Positions 22,531-34,894 of a stretch of 64,000 nucleotides of DNA are shown here, one piece after another. Source of the stretch: Liolophura sinensis (Eukaryota; Mollusca; Polyplacophora; Chitonida; Chitonidae); NCBI RefSeq assembly GCF_032854445.1, contig NC_088298.1, forward strand, positions 24,577,295-24,641,294, written 5' to 3'. The position numbers and the translations under genes were made by a program. The stretch's first letter is position 1. Each line of letters starts with the position of its first letter. The notes beneath the pieces are model-generated. The model had not been told where the DNA came from. It saw only the letters and a list, made by a program, of their open reading frames with translations, and searched no databases.

Positions 22531-25064
22531 GTGTGTATGTTAAGAGTGGGGACGGAGGGGGGCTGAAAATTGAAACTTATATGAGACAATTTGAAATCCT
22601 GTTAAATACGCAATTTTAACACAAATTAAAACACCACTTCGTTAGCCTAATGTTTAGACGCTGAGCACTAAGATATTAAGGCAAGGACACCTGACTGCAT
22701 GGTTGGCCCGGTGTCAGTATGATTTGACTGGGAGTGTCATGTCAGGTGTCATCTTTGGCATGATACCCCACAACCATTTTTTCTGACGTACTTGAAAACT
22801 GTATAAATCTGCTTGTAATCTAGATTTCTTATATTCATGGCCTTGGGCAGCGCCGGGTTAAACAAAAAACCGGAAACATGCAGGGTAAATAGGGAAAGTA
22901 GTGTCTGCGTGGGGGCATCGTCATCTCGATTTATGGAAATGACTCGCTCATGATTCAATAAAGTTGAAACTTGGTGGCTCTTTCAGTTTTCTCAATGTGC
23001 GCAAGTTTTCAGATGTTACAATTTTACGTTTCACCCTGAATACTAGTACTTCAGTTAAATGAATGGTTTAGGTGTGGCGCAAACGGACTGGATCCCAGCA
23101 AGTCTTTACTACATACATGACAACTTCCCTGACGTAAGGCTGCAGTCCAACTAGCTGAAACTAGTTTTGTGCACTCTGCGTGACTGGTCAAGGGATAGAC
23201 GAATAATAGCGTTCGGGTAGCGACATTGTCTCTTATTTCTAAGTCCAAATTTACTAAAAGCACTCACATTGTAATCGACTCTCTTTTGCCGGAGTAAACC
23301 GCTTTCTAAGTTGGTGGTCTGTACTTTTTGCTTTCTTCTCGTAACCCGAAATATCCTAAGACATTTGTTGGACGTCTAGAAGAAAAAAACTGCTCATGAT
23401 CGAAAATTGGGGAAATTTACGCCATGCTGAACATGATAAAAGTATGGCTCTTTCTAGCTGGAGATTTGATGGTAATTTAGCGCGAGGAGACAACAATGAC
23501 TGGGGCAAATGGCGCCCATACAATTCAAGGTCATTACAAGGTCATCGGTAGTTACCCTTGTAGATTAGCGAACATGGATAATGGTGGGTCGAGTAACATT
23601 AAACCGATGGTAGGGTGCGCTTTATCGGGCTTACATAGATCACACCTGACTGTTTCACTGGACTCAGCCAATCGCGATAGCGTATTTCCGCCGAGGTCGA
23701 AATAAGGTCATAAAGTGCCTAGAAAATCACAAGAGATCAGCGGATCAAACTCCTGCGCCAAAACAAAGGGCATGTAAGGGATAGGACCTGCGTTAGTCCG
23801 CGAAAATAGCCCTGCTAGTTAGTTCCGGCAGATTACAATCATCGAATCATTATTAAAGCGCCATTTGGAGTTGGGTTTACTATAGTTCACTGAGATTCGC
23901 CTAAATAAACACGGCCAATTTATCGGATCCAATTCCGAATTGTTTAAGCCTGACATATCAAAGCGAGGATGAGAAGAAACAGTCTTTTGTGTTTGTCTGA
24001 CCACCCCCAAAATCGTAATGCATAAATAAGAGGTGTTTATATATGCGCAGTACGGCCTGCGTATTTTATGTGCGCATGACACGTGATCAAATTCTCGAGC
24101 AATCCTCACTTCCGAAGTGATTTACTGCTGCACAAAACAATGGCCACTTTATTATCGGAACCCCCCGGTTAAACAATGACAACTGACAAAAAGGCTAGAC
24201 AAGCCTTTCCAAACACGTGCAAGGGTATAGTCTTTGATTACGCAAGTCATTTACTACGCATTATATATGCACAGAGGCTAACGAATTACCTGTTAGCACG
24301 AAACGGAAAGCTAAACGAAAATGACATTTCCCCATCAAATGCTATATTTGTTAGCAACAATATTTGCTTAAAGTTAACGATATTCCATCAGGGAATTTAA
24401 CGTTTTGATGTGAACAGATATAAATCATTTGATACAGAAGTTAGATGTGTTCATTCGAGTCTCAGATCACGCCAGTCGGCTCCTATCCAACAAGTACCTT
24501 ACAAATGGATGAGTCGTCATCTATAATTCCTCGTTAACTGAGAATCCTGTTGTTATTTTTGTTTTCTTTTACTTCGGATGTAACCAGTCAGTCTATAGTC
24601 TTGTGTCGGTATTTTCAAGTTAGCCCTTAGCAAGAAAACTCTTTGTGCCCAACTGTTGCTCCAGTAAATGCAGTTTTTACATCGGATCACGTGAACTAGC
24701 GGTCTTCACGTACGTAATTCCAGCTTCTCGTCAATTTACCATTGTTAGAGTTTCATTCTATAGCTGTTCATGTATAAACAATTAAATGTCAAGTGACTTA
24801 CACCTCTCGTTTAATATCATAATGTCTTAAGCAGAACTGGGTACAATCAAATACAGTGATGTTTACTGCAGTAATATATACACGTCACTCGTTTATATAA
24901 GATTAGTGCTATAACCCATGCCCATACATACAGGCTATTATATAGATCTTGACAAACCTTGGTCAACATTTGGGAGAGGACGCTCAAAAATACACACTAA
25001 AACAAGTCTTTCCTTTACAACGCCATAAACTTATTTCTGTTACACTAAATAAACGCGTCCAATC
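22531..25064. other. Non-coding, includes a candidate regulatory stretch
   Basis: No exon seen. 23460-24130 is complex, evenly composed sequence containing the DR5 site, a GCCAATCGCGATAGC stretch and a third AAGGTCA. The rest is AT-rich. Confidence 0.4.
23525..23544 (+). promoter_or_regulatory. Candidate DR5 nuclear-receptor site
   Basis: TCAAGGTCATTACAAGGTCA holds two perfect AGGTCA half-sites in direct repeat spaced by five bases (23528-23533 and 23539-23544), the classical retinoic-acid-receptor arrangement. Each half-site is also an extended AAGGTCA site for monomeric receptors. A third AAGGTCA lies at 23704-23711. There is no gene nearby in view. Confidence 0.4.
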
Positions 25065-25192
25065 AAACATACACGTACATGTATATCAACCATACATGTA
25101 CATGTATATCAACCATACACGTACATGTATATCAAACATACACGTACATGTATATCAACCATACACGTACATGTATATCAACCATATATTAA
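25065..25192. repeat. 23-bp minisatellite
   Basis: Five units of TACACGTACATGTATATCAA plus CCA. CATGTATA/TACATG gives it local palindromic character. Confidence 0.93.
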
Positions 25193-25861
25193 ACGTGATG
25201 GTTTACCATTAAAGATAAAAAAATCTTCAATATATCCTTGTTTGTGTAATAACCCCTTTATAAACCGGCCGACCTTTACATGATACATTTACCATGCGTA
25301 CCATTGTGCTTCAATCAATTCGAATTTAATCCCGACTAAATTAACATCGAGTGGCTTTCTATCTGTTACGTTTCAAAGAAATGTATAGGGCCTACGAGAC
25401 AGTAGCCATTGCTGATGGCAGCAAAGCCGTGGAGCGTTACTAAATTCTTAACTTGGATGAAATTTTGCGGACAAGGACTCTTTGACAGACCGAGGTTGTT
25501 CAGTGCAAAAAGATACTTGTAAGTTCACATTTTGTTTTATATATCGTGGTCGACACAAAATGATCAGCCGCCCGATATGGCCCACCTTGATGAGCTCTAT
25601 AGAAGTCATATCGTGTGGTAACCGCAACAGCACACGCCTTGTAACCGCAATAGTGTGACGGTCGAACGAGGTGCACAAGTCTACATCCGCCTAGTGGCTG
25701 CCAGAATAACTTTGACACGGTATTCTCCTAAGTTTTGACGCAGACAGGTAGATTTGAGAGGAGTTTATTCGAAGCAGTTTCACTTACATATATGCAAGGT
25801 TTCGCCTCAGACACCTTATATGTCCATGGGTGCATACAAAAGTCTTTCTATTTACATACTT

Positions 25862-26266
25862 GTGCAATGTATAAGTTTTACATTCACATGACACACAATG
25901 TATAGTTTTACATTTACATGGCACACAATGTATAGTTTTATATTCACATGATACACAATGTATAGTTTTACATTCACATGATACACAATGTACAGTTTTA
26001 CATTCACATGACGCACAATGTATAGTTTTACATTCATGTGGCACACAATGTATAGTTTTACATTCACGTGACACACAATGTATAAGTTTTACATTCACAC
26101 GATACACAATGTATAGTTTTACATTCACACGATACACAATGTATACTTTTACATTCACACGATACACAATGTATACTTTTACATTCACGTGACACACAAT
26201 GTATAGTTTTACATTCACGTGACACACAATGTATAGTTTTACATTTCACACGATACACAATGTATA
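25862..26266. repeat. 30-bp minisatellite
   Basis: About 13 units of GATACACAATGTATAGTTTT plus ACATTCACAC, with a CATGTGGCAC subtype at the left and a CACACGATAC subtype at the right. Several minus frames are open because the period is a multiple of 3; they are not genes. Confidence 0.96.
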
Positions 26267-26315
26267 GTAGGCCTGTATGTACACACAGATAATGAGCCCT
26301 TTTCGTCATATGACT

Positions 26316-26345
26316 GAACAATTGTTAAGTACGACGTAAAACCCC
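26316..26345 (+). mobile_element. SINE 3'-end remnant
   Basis: ATTGTTAAGTACGACGTAAA resembles the SINE end AGTACGGCGTAAAAC and leads directly into the ATAC microsatellite. The microsatellite may have grown from the element's tail. Confidence 0.5.
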
Positions 26346-26348
26346 AAG

Positions 26349-26502
26349 TATCCATCCATCCATACATCCATCCATCCATACATACATACATATATACATA
26401 CATATATACATACATACATACATCCATACATACATACATACATACATACATACATACATACATACATACATACATACATACATACATACATACATACATA
26501 CA
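26349..26502. repeat. ATCC/ATAC tetranucleotide microsatellite
   Basis: ATCC units grade into about 30 CATA units. Open frames through it are artefacts. Confidence 0.97.
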
Positions 26503-26719
26503 TTTACACACGTATGTACACTGTATAGTTTTTAATTAACATACCTACACAAGAGAGTTTTTACAATGACGTAAAGATATAATTAATACAACTTATATAA
26601 GTAAACAATGCACTTTTACGTTTGTGACGTGTACATACAGCAAAGATTTGTTTATCTGCGTATACATGCAAATGCATACCTCAATAATCGAATACATGAA
26701 AAAAAATACGCTAAAATTA

Positions 26720-26788
26720 TCACCGTCGTATAAGTGAAATATTCTTGAGTACGGCGTAAAACATCGATCAAATAAATAAATAAATATG
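26720..26788 (+). mobile_element. SINE 3'-end fragment
   Basis: CACCGTCGTATAAGTGAAAT, ATTCTTGAGTACGGCGTAAA, ACATCGATC and an AAATAAATAAAT tail. Strongly 5'-truncated. Confidence 0.9.
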
Positions 26789-26789
26789 A

Positions 26790-28412
26790 CAAAGTCTGTA
26801 ACGACAGATAAAATCTGCGGAAATGGGATATTGAACTCGTGCATTCCACAATCATATAGTTGAGAGCACTTCAACACCAGCAGTTTAAATCCACTCTGTC
26901 TATATTGGCACATAACCGTTTAGCTGAGAAGCAAAAGAAAAAGAAAAAAAAGGTAAAGTGGAGAAGTGCCTCATTTGTTATCCAGATTGCTGTGTAATTG
27001 AGGAAAATGATCAATGATAACCGTAGGTCGCTCGGAGAGACTACAAAAGTACCCAAAAAATTAGGGTTTAAACAAAAGAGAAATATAGGTGGATAATACC
27101 AGGGTGAAAAGCAGACAGGCATGTCAGCCATTTTTCCCTTCGTGGTCCAGACGTAATAAGTCAGCCGAAAATGATACCCATTGGTCGAGAGAGTTTGCTA
27201 AACAGCCACTCAATGAACCGATATATTTCTCCTCATCCAGTGCCAGACCGTTCTGTTTTAGATAATGGTTTAGATGGAGTGGCGGGGCAGCCATCATCCG
27301 TCAACCTTTTTACATAATATTGACATAGCTGCTTTTACCTTCGATAAAAAAAAGGAAGAGGAAAAAAATATATGGTCTTGCGTTGATAGATTACAGTTGT
27401 CCCTTCAACCAACATGCCACGTGTGAAACGTGAATCTTCGAGACTTCGGTATTTTTAAAGTGACAGTCATAAACGACTGTTATTTAGGCGTGCTCCACAA
27501 GGATCAGTTAAGCGGTAGACTGTATTTGTAAAGTTACTAAAGAGAAAAACAAGCGGAAAAGGTAAAACTTTTTACCAGAAAATTAGGCTAAATGACCCCT
27601 TAAGTCGATAGCCAGCTTTTTTCTTCTTGATTGATGTCTGAATTTTTGGCGGGGTCCACAAGCATCGTGGGCAAGATGGCTGACAAATGCTTGGGGATAA
27701 CCTATCATCCGCATGGCCCTGGGTATACATCTGACAGTTTAACTTTTTATCTTGTCTAAACTTTAGAAACTATAAGTAAGAAGCAGACATACATAAATTG
27801 CTAAAGTCTTTTAAAATGTTCAAACGTATTATTGATCAGACCGTTCACCGGTCACCATCAAACTCCTCTTACCTGCCCTTGGCGGCGTTCTGGCGCATGT
27901 AGGTGGGTGATGGGAGGAGTGGTGGTGGAATTGGATGGGGGGGGGGGGGGTGATTAGGAGAGACTTCCTAAGTTAAAAGAGATCATGCCCCTGGAAGCAA
28001 CCCTCAAAATCTTGAAGTAGGCTGGCCGTCAAAATCTGGACCTTCTTATGTAAGCAGCTGAGAAGGGTAACTAACAACGCTAAAGGGAGGTCACTCGCAA
28101 CCTCATCACTAACTGACACAATGTCTCCTCTCGTTAAGAGTTTCAAACCATCATTCGATAAAATTCATAGACAATTTCCATGATTTTCAAACCGAGCATG
28201 CGCCTGTACACAACAAATGGCTGGAAGTCTTCACATCCAAATATGCACTGAATTACATTGCCGAAATATCGGAAGTGGTAATGGCGTGGTCATTCCTCTC
28301 AACTACCATGTAAGGCAGGGTCGCGGCATGTGGCTGGTGAAAAGATGCTTCTCACCGATTTCTCTCACACAAGAACTGGCGCTGGTTCAGTTCCAATCTG
28401 GGACAGGAAATC
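26790..28412. other. Non-coding, nothing firm
   Basis: Contains CAAGATGGCTGAC (YY1-like) near 27673, GAGCATGCGCCTG (NRF1-like) near 28194 and a G tract at 27937-27951. No transcript evidence follows; a 79-codon frame at 28217-28456 runs into the 41-bp array and has no known motif. Confidence 0.35.
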
Positions 28413-29356
28413 TGGGAGATTTCCCTGCCTCTACAGTACTGTTCTCTGGCCCTTGAGAGATTTCCCTGCCTCTGCAGTACTGTTCTCAGGCCCTTGAGAG
28501 ATTTCCCTGCCTCTACAGTACTGTTCTCTGGCCCTTGAGAGATTTCCCTGCCTCTGCAGTACTGTTCTCAGGCCCTTGAGAGATTTCACTGCCTCTACAC
28601 TACTGTTCTCAGGCCCTTGAGAGATTTCCCTGCCTCTGCAGTACTGTTCTCAGGCCCTTGAGAGATTTCCCTGCCTCTGCAGTACTGTTCTCAGGCCCTT
28701 GAGAGATTTCACTGTCTCTACACTACTGTTCTCAGGCCCTTGAGAGATTTCCCTGTCTCTACAGTACTGTTCTCAGGTCCTTGAGAGATTTCACTGCCTC
28801 TACAGTACTGTTCTCAGGCCCTTGAGAGATTTCTCTGCCTCTACATTACTGTTCTCAGGCCTTTGAGAGATTTCCCTGCCTCTACACTACTGTTCTCAAG
28901 CCCTTGAGAGATTTCTCTGCCTCTACACTACTGTTCTCAGGCCCTTGAGAGATTTCCCTGCCTCTACAGTACTGTTCTCAGGCCCTTGAGAGATTTCTCT
29001 GCCTCTACACTACTGTTCTCAGGCCCTTGAGAGATTTCACTGTCTCTACACTACTGTTCTCAGGTCCTTGAGAGATTTCCCTGCCTCTACACTACTATTC
29101 TCAGGCCCTTGAGAGATTTCTCTGCCTCTACACTACTGTTCTCAGGTCCTTGAGAGATTTCCCTGCCTCTACAGTACTGTTCTCAGGTCCTTGAGAGATT
29201 TCACTGCCTCTACATTGCCGTTTTTGGGCCCTTGAGAGATTTCTCTGCCACTACACTACCGTTCTCAGGTCCTTGAGAGATTTCACTGCCTCTACCGTAC
29301 TCTTCTCAGGCCCTTGAGAGATTTCACTCTACACTACTGTTCTCAGGCCCTTGATG
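28413..29356. repeat. 41-bp minisatellite
   Basis: About 22-23 units of GAGAGATTTCCCTGCCTCTA, CAGTACTGTTCTCAGGCCCT and T. Variants CACTACTG/CAGTACTG and TTCACTG/TTCCCTG/TTCTCTG are interleaved. The period is not a multiple of 3, so no long frame arises. Confidence 0.97.
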
Positions 29357-29592
29357 ACAATATGCACTCTTCTGCTTTTGTGGATGATCTCACAAGAAGC
29401 GTACTAGGGATGAATATCTCCAGATATCAAAGCCATCATCCTTAAAGGGATACATAATTGATTCTGATTGGCTGTATCCCTTCAGTTCGAACCTCCTCAA
29501 ATCTTGCGAACACACACATTAAAAACTACGTTGGAAAGAGCTTTAGTGAACCGCAGTTTTCAATCATTCTTTCCAGATAAAATCAAAGATTA

Positions 29593-29650
29593 CAGAATAG
29601 AGAATAAAACCAGAGCAGCGACAACAGTGTGATAGTGTGACAGTGTGACA
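29593..29650 (-). repeat. Single inverted copy of the 42-bp core
   Basis: GAATAAAACCAGAGCAGCGA, CAACAGTGTGATAG followed by GTGTGACA repeats. It is the reverse complement of the core in the 30.1-kb array, lying about 0.5 kb to its left. Confidence 0.88.
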
Positions 29651-29904
29651 CGTAAATGGTGAAAATGACACAAGAGACAACACTTTTAATACGATGTGAA
29701 CGAAGTTTTTTCCATGTCTTCCAAACACCAATTAGACGAACCATATTCAATACTAATATTTTAAAGGAGAAAATCTCACTTTTTTTTTATATTTCGCATA
29801 TACGTTTACCTATGCGAGGAAATCAATGCGTCACATATGTGGGAAAGTCCAATAGCTGGTTGCCTAAAAGAGGTGGTTTATTACACCCGAGCACTATTGT
29901 TTCC

Positions 29905-31795
29905 TCGACAAGTGAAGTCTGATAAGCTGCAATTAACATCACGACATTTGTTTTTACCTAATTTCTTTTAAGTCATTGTGCTAGGGGAGTATATGTACCT
30001 TGTTACTTTTTAAGTATTTACATATAAACAGCTGGAATAAATTCCTGTAACTCACCATGATATGATCTGAAGTTTATTCTACTTTTCTGAAAGGTATACT
30101 GGGGAATATGACCATTTGCCAGCTATCACGCTGTCGTCACTGCTCTGGTTTTACTCTCTATGCTGTAGGTGCATTTCACCCGTTACCTGTGACCATTTGC
30201 CAGCTATTACACTGCTGTCACTGCTCTGGTTTTCACCGGTAACATGTGACTGTTTGGCAGCTATCACACTATTGTCGCTGCTCAGGTTTTACTCTCTATG
30301 CTGTAGCCGTATTTCACCGGTAACATGTGACCGTTTGGCAGCTATCACACTATTGTCACTGCTCTGGTTTTACTCTCTATGCTGTAGCCGTATTTCACCG
30401 GTAACATGTGACCGTTTGGCAGCTATCACACTATTGTCGCTGCTCTGGTTTTACTCTCTATGCTGTAGGCGTATTTCACCGGTAACATGTGACCGTTTGG
30501 CAGCTATCACACTATTGTCGCTGCTCTGGTTTTACTCTCTATGCTGTAGGCGTATTTCACCGGTAACATGTGACCGTTTGGCAGCTATCACACTATTGTC
30601 GCTGCTCTGGTTTTACTCTCTATGCTGTAGCCGTATTTCACCGGTAACATGTGACCGTTTGGCAGCTATCACACTATTGTCGCTGCTCTGGTTTTACTCT
30701 CTATGCTGTAACCGTATTTCACCGGTAACATGTGACCGTTTGGCAGTTATCACACTATTGTCACTGCTCTGGTTTTACTCTCTATGCTGTAGGCGTATTT
30801 CACCGGTAACATGTGACTGTTTGGCAGCTATCACACTATTGTCGTTGCTCTGGTTTTACTCTCTATGCTGTAGGCGTATTTCACCGGTAACATGTGACCG
30901 TTTGGCAGCTATCACACTATTGTCGCTGCTCTGGTTTTACTCTCTGTGCTGTAGGCATATTTCATCGGTAACATGTGACCGTTTGGCAGCTATCACACTG
31001 TCGTCACTGCTCTGGTTTTACTCTCTGTGCTGTAGCCGTATTTCACTGGTTACGTGTGACCATGTGTCATCTATCACACTGTCGTCACTGCTCTGGTTTT
31101 ACTCTCTATGCTGTAGCCGTATTTCACCGGTAACTTGTGACCGTTTGGCAGCTATCACACTGTCGTCACTGCTCTGGTTTTACTCTCTGTGCTGTAGCCG
31201 TATTTCACTGGTTACGTGTGACCATGTGCCATCTATCACACTATTGTCGTTGCTCTGGTTTTACTCTCTATGCTGTAGGCGTATTTCACCGGTAACATGT
31301 GACCGTTTGGCAGCTATCACACTATTGTCACTGCTCTGGTTTTACTCTCTATGCTGTAGCCGTATTTCACTGGTTACGTGCGACCATGTGCCATCTATCA
31401 CACTATTGTCGTTGCTCTGGTTTTACTCTCTATGCTGTAGCCGTATTTCACCGGTAACATGTGACCGTTTGGCAGTTATCACACTATTGTCGTTGCTCTG
31501 GTTTTACTCTCTATGCTGTAGCCGTATTTCACCGGTAACATGTGACCGTTTGACAGTTATCACACTATTGTCGTTGCTCTGGTTTTACTCTCTATGCTGT
31601 AGGCGTATTTCACCGGTAACATGTGACCGTTTGGCAGCTATCACACTATTGTCGCTGCTCTGGTTTTACTCTCTATGCTGTAGCCGTATTTCACCGGTTA
31701 AGTGTGATCATTTGCGGCTATCACACAGTCATAACAGCTCTGGGTTTACTCTCTATGCTGTAAATTCTTTTATTATATTTATTTCTGCATAAACT
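29905..31795 (+). mobile_element. Repeat element carrying the 81-bp minisatellite
   Basis: The left flank (GCAATTAACATCACGACATT, TTTTAAGTCATTGTGCTAGG) is shared with 31.9 and 54.1 kb. Then come about 20 units of 81 bp, 30100-31768: CTATCACACTATTGTCGCTG, CTCTGGTTTTACTCTCTATG, CTGTAGCCGTATTTCACCGG, TAACATGTGACCGTTTGGCA and G. The right end is CTGTAAATTCTTTTATTATA. The 558-codon open frame exists because 81 is a multiple of 3 and the unit lacks a stop. Its translation is a hydrophobic Cys/Leu repeat with no recognisable domain. Confidence 0.88.
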
Positions 31796-31854
31796 AGAAT
31801 TCTGCAGATGGACTAAGCATCCCCGAGGTCTGGTCCCTTTCTCTTCGTTTTATA

Positions 31855-32150
31855 ACGCAATGTATGTTAAATGTGCTCAAAACACAGCACTTTGAGTAAT
31901 TCTGGACAAGTGACATCTAATAGATTGCAATTAACATCACTGCATTTTTTTTCTTAATTCTACTTAAGCCATGGTGCTACTATTTATGCACTGACATTCG
32001 CTACCATTTATGCATTTGCATTCAACAGATAGAATAAACCCGAACTGAGGTAAAATGCCAAGATTACATCGATTACCAGCGACCCTTTCTCAAACTATCA
32101 CTTGCACTGTCGTCGCTGATCTTGTTTTATTCTATATGTTGTTATAATAT
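31855..32150 (+). mobile_element. Second copy of the 42-bp-core repeat element
   Basis: TGTATGTTAAATGTGCTCAA, CAATTAACATCACTGCATTT, CTTAAGCCATGGTGCTACTA, TTTATGCACTGACATTCG, then one diverged core (CACTTGCACTGTCGTCGCTG, ATCTTGTTTTATTCTATATG). It lies head-to-tail after the array-bearing copy. Confidence 0.8.
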
Positions 32151-32151
32151 A

Positions 32152-32358
32152 CAATGCGGTCGCTGTGAGTTCAAGTCCAGCTCATGCTGGCTTCCTCTCC
32201 GGCCGTACGTGAGAAGGTCCGCAGCAACCTGCGGATGGTCGTGGGTTTTTCCCCGGGCTGTGCCCGGTTTCTTCCCACCATAATGCTGGCCGCCGTCGTA
32301 TAAGTGAAATATTCTTGAGTACGGCGTAAAACACCAATCAAATAAATAAATAAATTAA
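32152..32358 (+). mobile_element. SINE, missing only the A-box end
   Basis: Starts ATGCGGTCGCTGTGAGTTCA with the B-box-like GAGTTCAAGTCC, then TGCTGGCTTCCTCTCCGGCC, GTTTCTTCCCACCATAATGC and GAGTACGGCGTAAAACACCA with an AAATAAATAAAT tail. It inserted at the edge of the preceding element. Confidence 0.93.
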
Positions 32359-32359
32359 T

Positions 32360-33428
32360 ATAATATACAAAATTCATATATAAAAGAAATTTGGAGAGAA
32401 TGAGTGAATGGATAAATAAATGACAGAAAAAATTCCAACATCAAGATTAGGCCCACCTTCACTCTGTATCCACTGTTTGCTTGCACATGTAGTGTGAAAA
32501 AACGGTATTCCCGGCAATTATGCATTTATAGGTTACATGTGCCCAGGATATTTTTTTCTGTTTGGGAAAGAACTGAAAACGTTTTGCCCAGTGTTATCAA
32601 TGACAAAATACGATGACTTCAGCGTCAGCAAGCAAAGCTAAAAAAGAAATGGCGGTCATGCTAGGTAGATTTCTTGATACGTTTTAAAAAAGTGCAAAAG
32701 AAAAGTGCCAGCTGCATGTGGAGGTATGGCATTGTACCCATGCGAAAGTTAGGTGATATGCAGTGAGGAAAATCCTTACGCTCGTGTAACATACAGCGAG
32801 TTTGCGAGGCGTCAAACAAGAGAACAGGCGTCGTGAACGATTCAGACACAACCAATGAGCCGTTATATACCATCCCTGACACATACGATTTTGGTTTTTC
32901 CCAGGAATGAACAGGGATGAGATTCATTAGGGATCTACCGTTTACTTGCAAACACATGTCTAATGCCAAGAATACTGTCTTCATTTCGAGACGTAAAATA
33001 TACGTTCATACCGCGCATACTTAGCTTGGCTCTTAACGATTTCTTTTGCGTTTAATTTGCATAAAAACTCCGCGACTGGCTTTTAATTGGCTACTTAAGG
33101 GCCTTCGGGGGATGAACACCATCAATTTAAATTGTGTCGATTAGGAGCTCAATGTCAAAGTCTTGACAGGGGTCTCGACGGCTCGACAAGGAATCTCCAA
33201 ATCGTCTCCCTAATGCATACCGTGTTTCACTTAACCGGAACAACGTTAGGAGAGAAGTAGCGGAAGAAACTCACCGACCCTTACGACAGACGATGGGTAT
33301 CTGAGTAACGAACCGTGGAACGGTCTGAAGGGAGGGGGATTTGGGGAGGGAAAGGGTAGGCGAGGACGGGAGGGGCGTGAAGAGAAACAAGAGAGCCAGA
33401 ATGAGGTTTACAACAAGACAAAACCCCC
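32360..33428. other. Non-coding, nothing recognised
   Basis: 33050-33240 is complex and stop-rich, with TTTTAATTGGCTACTTAA and CCTAATGCAT homeodomain-type sequences. Minus frames of 66-107 codons at 32661-32984 overlap each other and show no domain. Confidence 0.4.
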
Positions 33429-33672
33429 AAGGCCCAGTTGTTCGAAAGTGTATTAGCTAATACTAGTATTAAGTTATATTTTATGTTTAACATTTTAGCC
33501 AAACTCAACAACCATTGCTGTTCTCCAAAGTCAAAGTATAACAGCAGCACTTTTTTAGTTTTATATCTAATATACTGGTACTCCAGTTTTTTGGGTAAGT
33601 TCAAAATTGTAGACTTGGCCTAAAGTTAAAGCTGGTACTAAGTCTTAAACCAGTTTTGAACAACCGGGCCCT
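33429..33672. mobile_element. MITE with GGCCCAGTTGTTCGAAA ends
   Basis: AAGGCCCAGTTGTTCGAAAG at the left is inverted at the right as TTTTGAACAACCGGGCCCT. The interior near the left end is GTATTAGCTAATACTAGTAT, itself palindromic. About 244 bp, no coding capacity; a cut-and-paste, non-autonomous element type common in marine animals. Confidence 0.75.
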
Positions 33673-34303
33673 GGAATGAAAACTCTTGTTGAATACCTCC
33701 TAACGAAACATATACGATGTGATGAAAAAGAAAAGGGTTACATATTTCCGGTATTTGTAGAGAAGTATTTAGGTAAAATGTTACGTCCATTTTACAAGGC
33801 GTCAGAGGTAATATAAAATCAGCCGAATGAAAAGTCTTGTAGATATTTATCTTCTGTTTCCTTAACAGCACATATACGATATGGTGAAAAAGAGACTGAT
33901 TACCGGTACATATTTGCGGTATTTGCCTTTGTCTTCAAAAATCATACACGTATGGTATAATACTTGTAATTCTTATAAAACTGAAAAAAAAACTTATTCG
34001 TGATGCTAATCACATCACACAAACTGGTGACGAAGGAAATTTGGCGCTACTCGTACTGGCATTTCGGGAATTTGATGCGGTTTTACGTTGAGCCGTGAGC
34101 CCACGTGGTAACATTTTTGTTACATGTATTCATGTAACAACTTCAGCCAATCTTGATTGAAACTCAGGGCCTTTCATGTAGGCCTATCCGACCAACTCAG
34201 CGTAGTTCCAACTATTTCCCTCCATGCAGTCGCACATGCAGTATCAGTAGTGTACTTCACCACTTCGTGTGATCTAGTTAGTATATAAATTTGAAGTGTG
34301 GAA

Positions 34304-34405
34304 GACAGATTCTCCGATGTACAAATCGGGTCTACAACCTACGGTAGATTCTCCGATATATAGATGGGGTTTACTACGGTAGATTTTCCGATATATAAAT
34401 CGGAC
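34304..34405. repeat. About 42-bp tandem repeat
   Basis: Three units of TACGGTAGATTCTCCGATAT plus ATAAATCGGGTCTAC-like sequence, shrinking rightward. Confidence 0.8.
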
Positions 34406-34894
34406 AGACTGAGGCTAACCACTGCTGTTATTTTTTTTTATATGCTGAAGAGTCGTGACTGGCGATATATAAATTCCTGCGTAAACTGTGGCCTTTGAAA
34501 TATTGGTAACGGGACCTGGCTGGTGTTATTCTCGCAACTTTTATCCGGCCCTTAAGCAGTGATGCTGTCGGTTAGAATTCTACTCTCGCCACAGATTGGC
34601 TGCGGGTTTTAAGTGAAAGATTTGTTGAGGACAGGGTGAATTGCGATGACTTACCCCGGGAACTGTGGTTTCGTTCAACCATAATCCCGACCTCAGAGAT
34701 ATAAGTGAATTCATTCTTGTAAGTAGGAATTCATAAACATATACACGTATGCATATCTTTCGTTGAAAATATAAGGATTTTCTTGAGAGTACATAAATTT
34801 CGTTATCAATGGGTTAAGAGCTTGTTTGCAGAGTTAAGTGATGCAACAAGATTGGTGTCGTTGATGATTACAAGTTAGATGAAGAGACTTTCAA

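Noticed and set aside
25065-26266. Possible CRISPR array
   Set aside because: Units are contiguous with no unique spacers, there is no cas gene, and the genome is eukaryotic.
25784-26511. Cys/His-rich minus frames that look like zinc-binding repeats
   Set aside because: They translate the 30-bp array and the ATAC microsatellite; the Cys-His spacing only reflects the repeat unit.
28217-28456. 79-codon plus frame after NRF1- and YY1-like sites
   Set aside because: It ends inside the 41-bp array and has no recognisable motif or downstream exon.
30116-31792. 558-codon open frame on the plus strand
   Set aside because: It is the 81-bp minisatellite read in one frame. The period is a multiple of three and the unit lacks a stop; the translation is a hydrophobic repeat without domain, splice context or codon signal.
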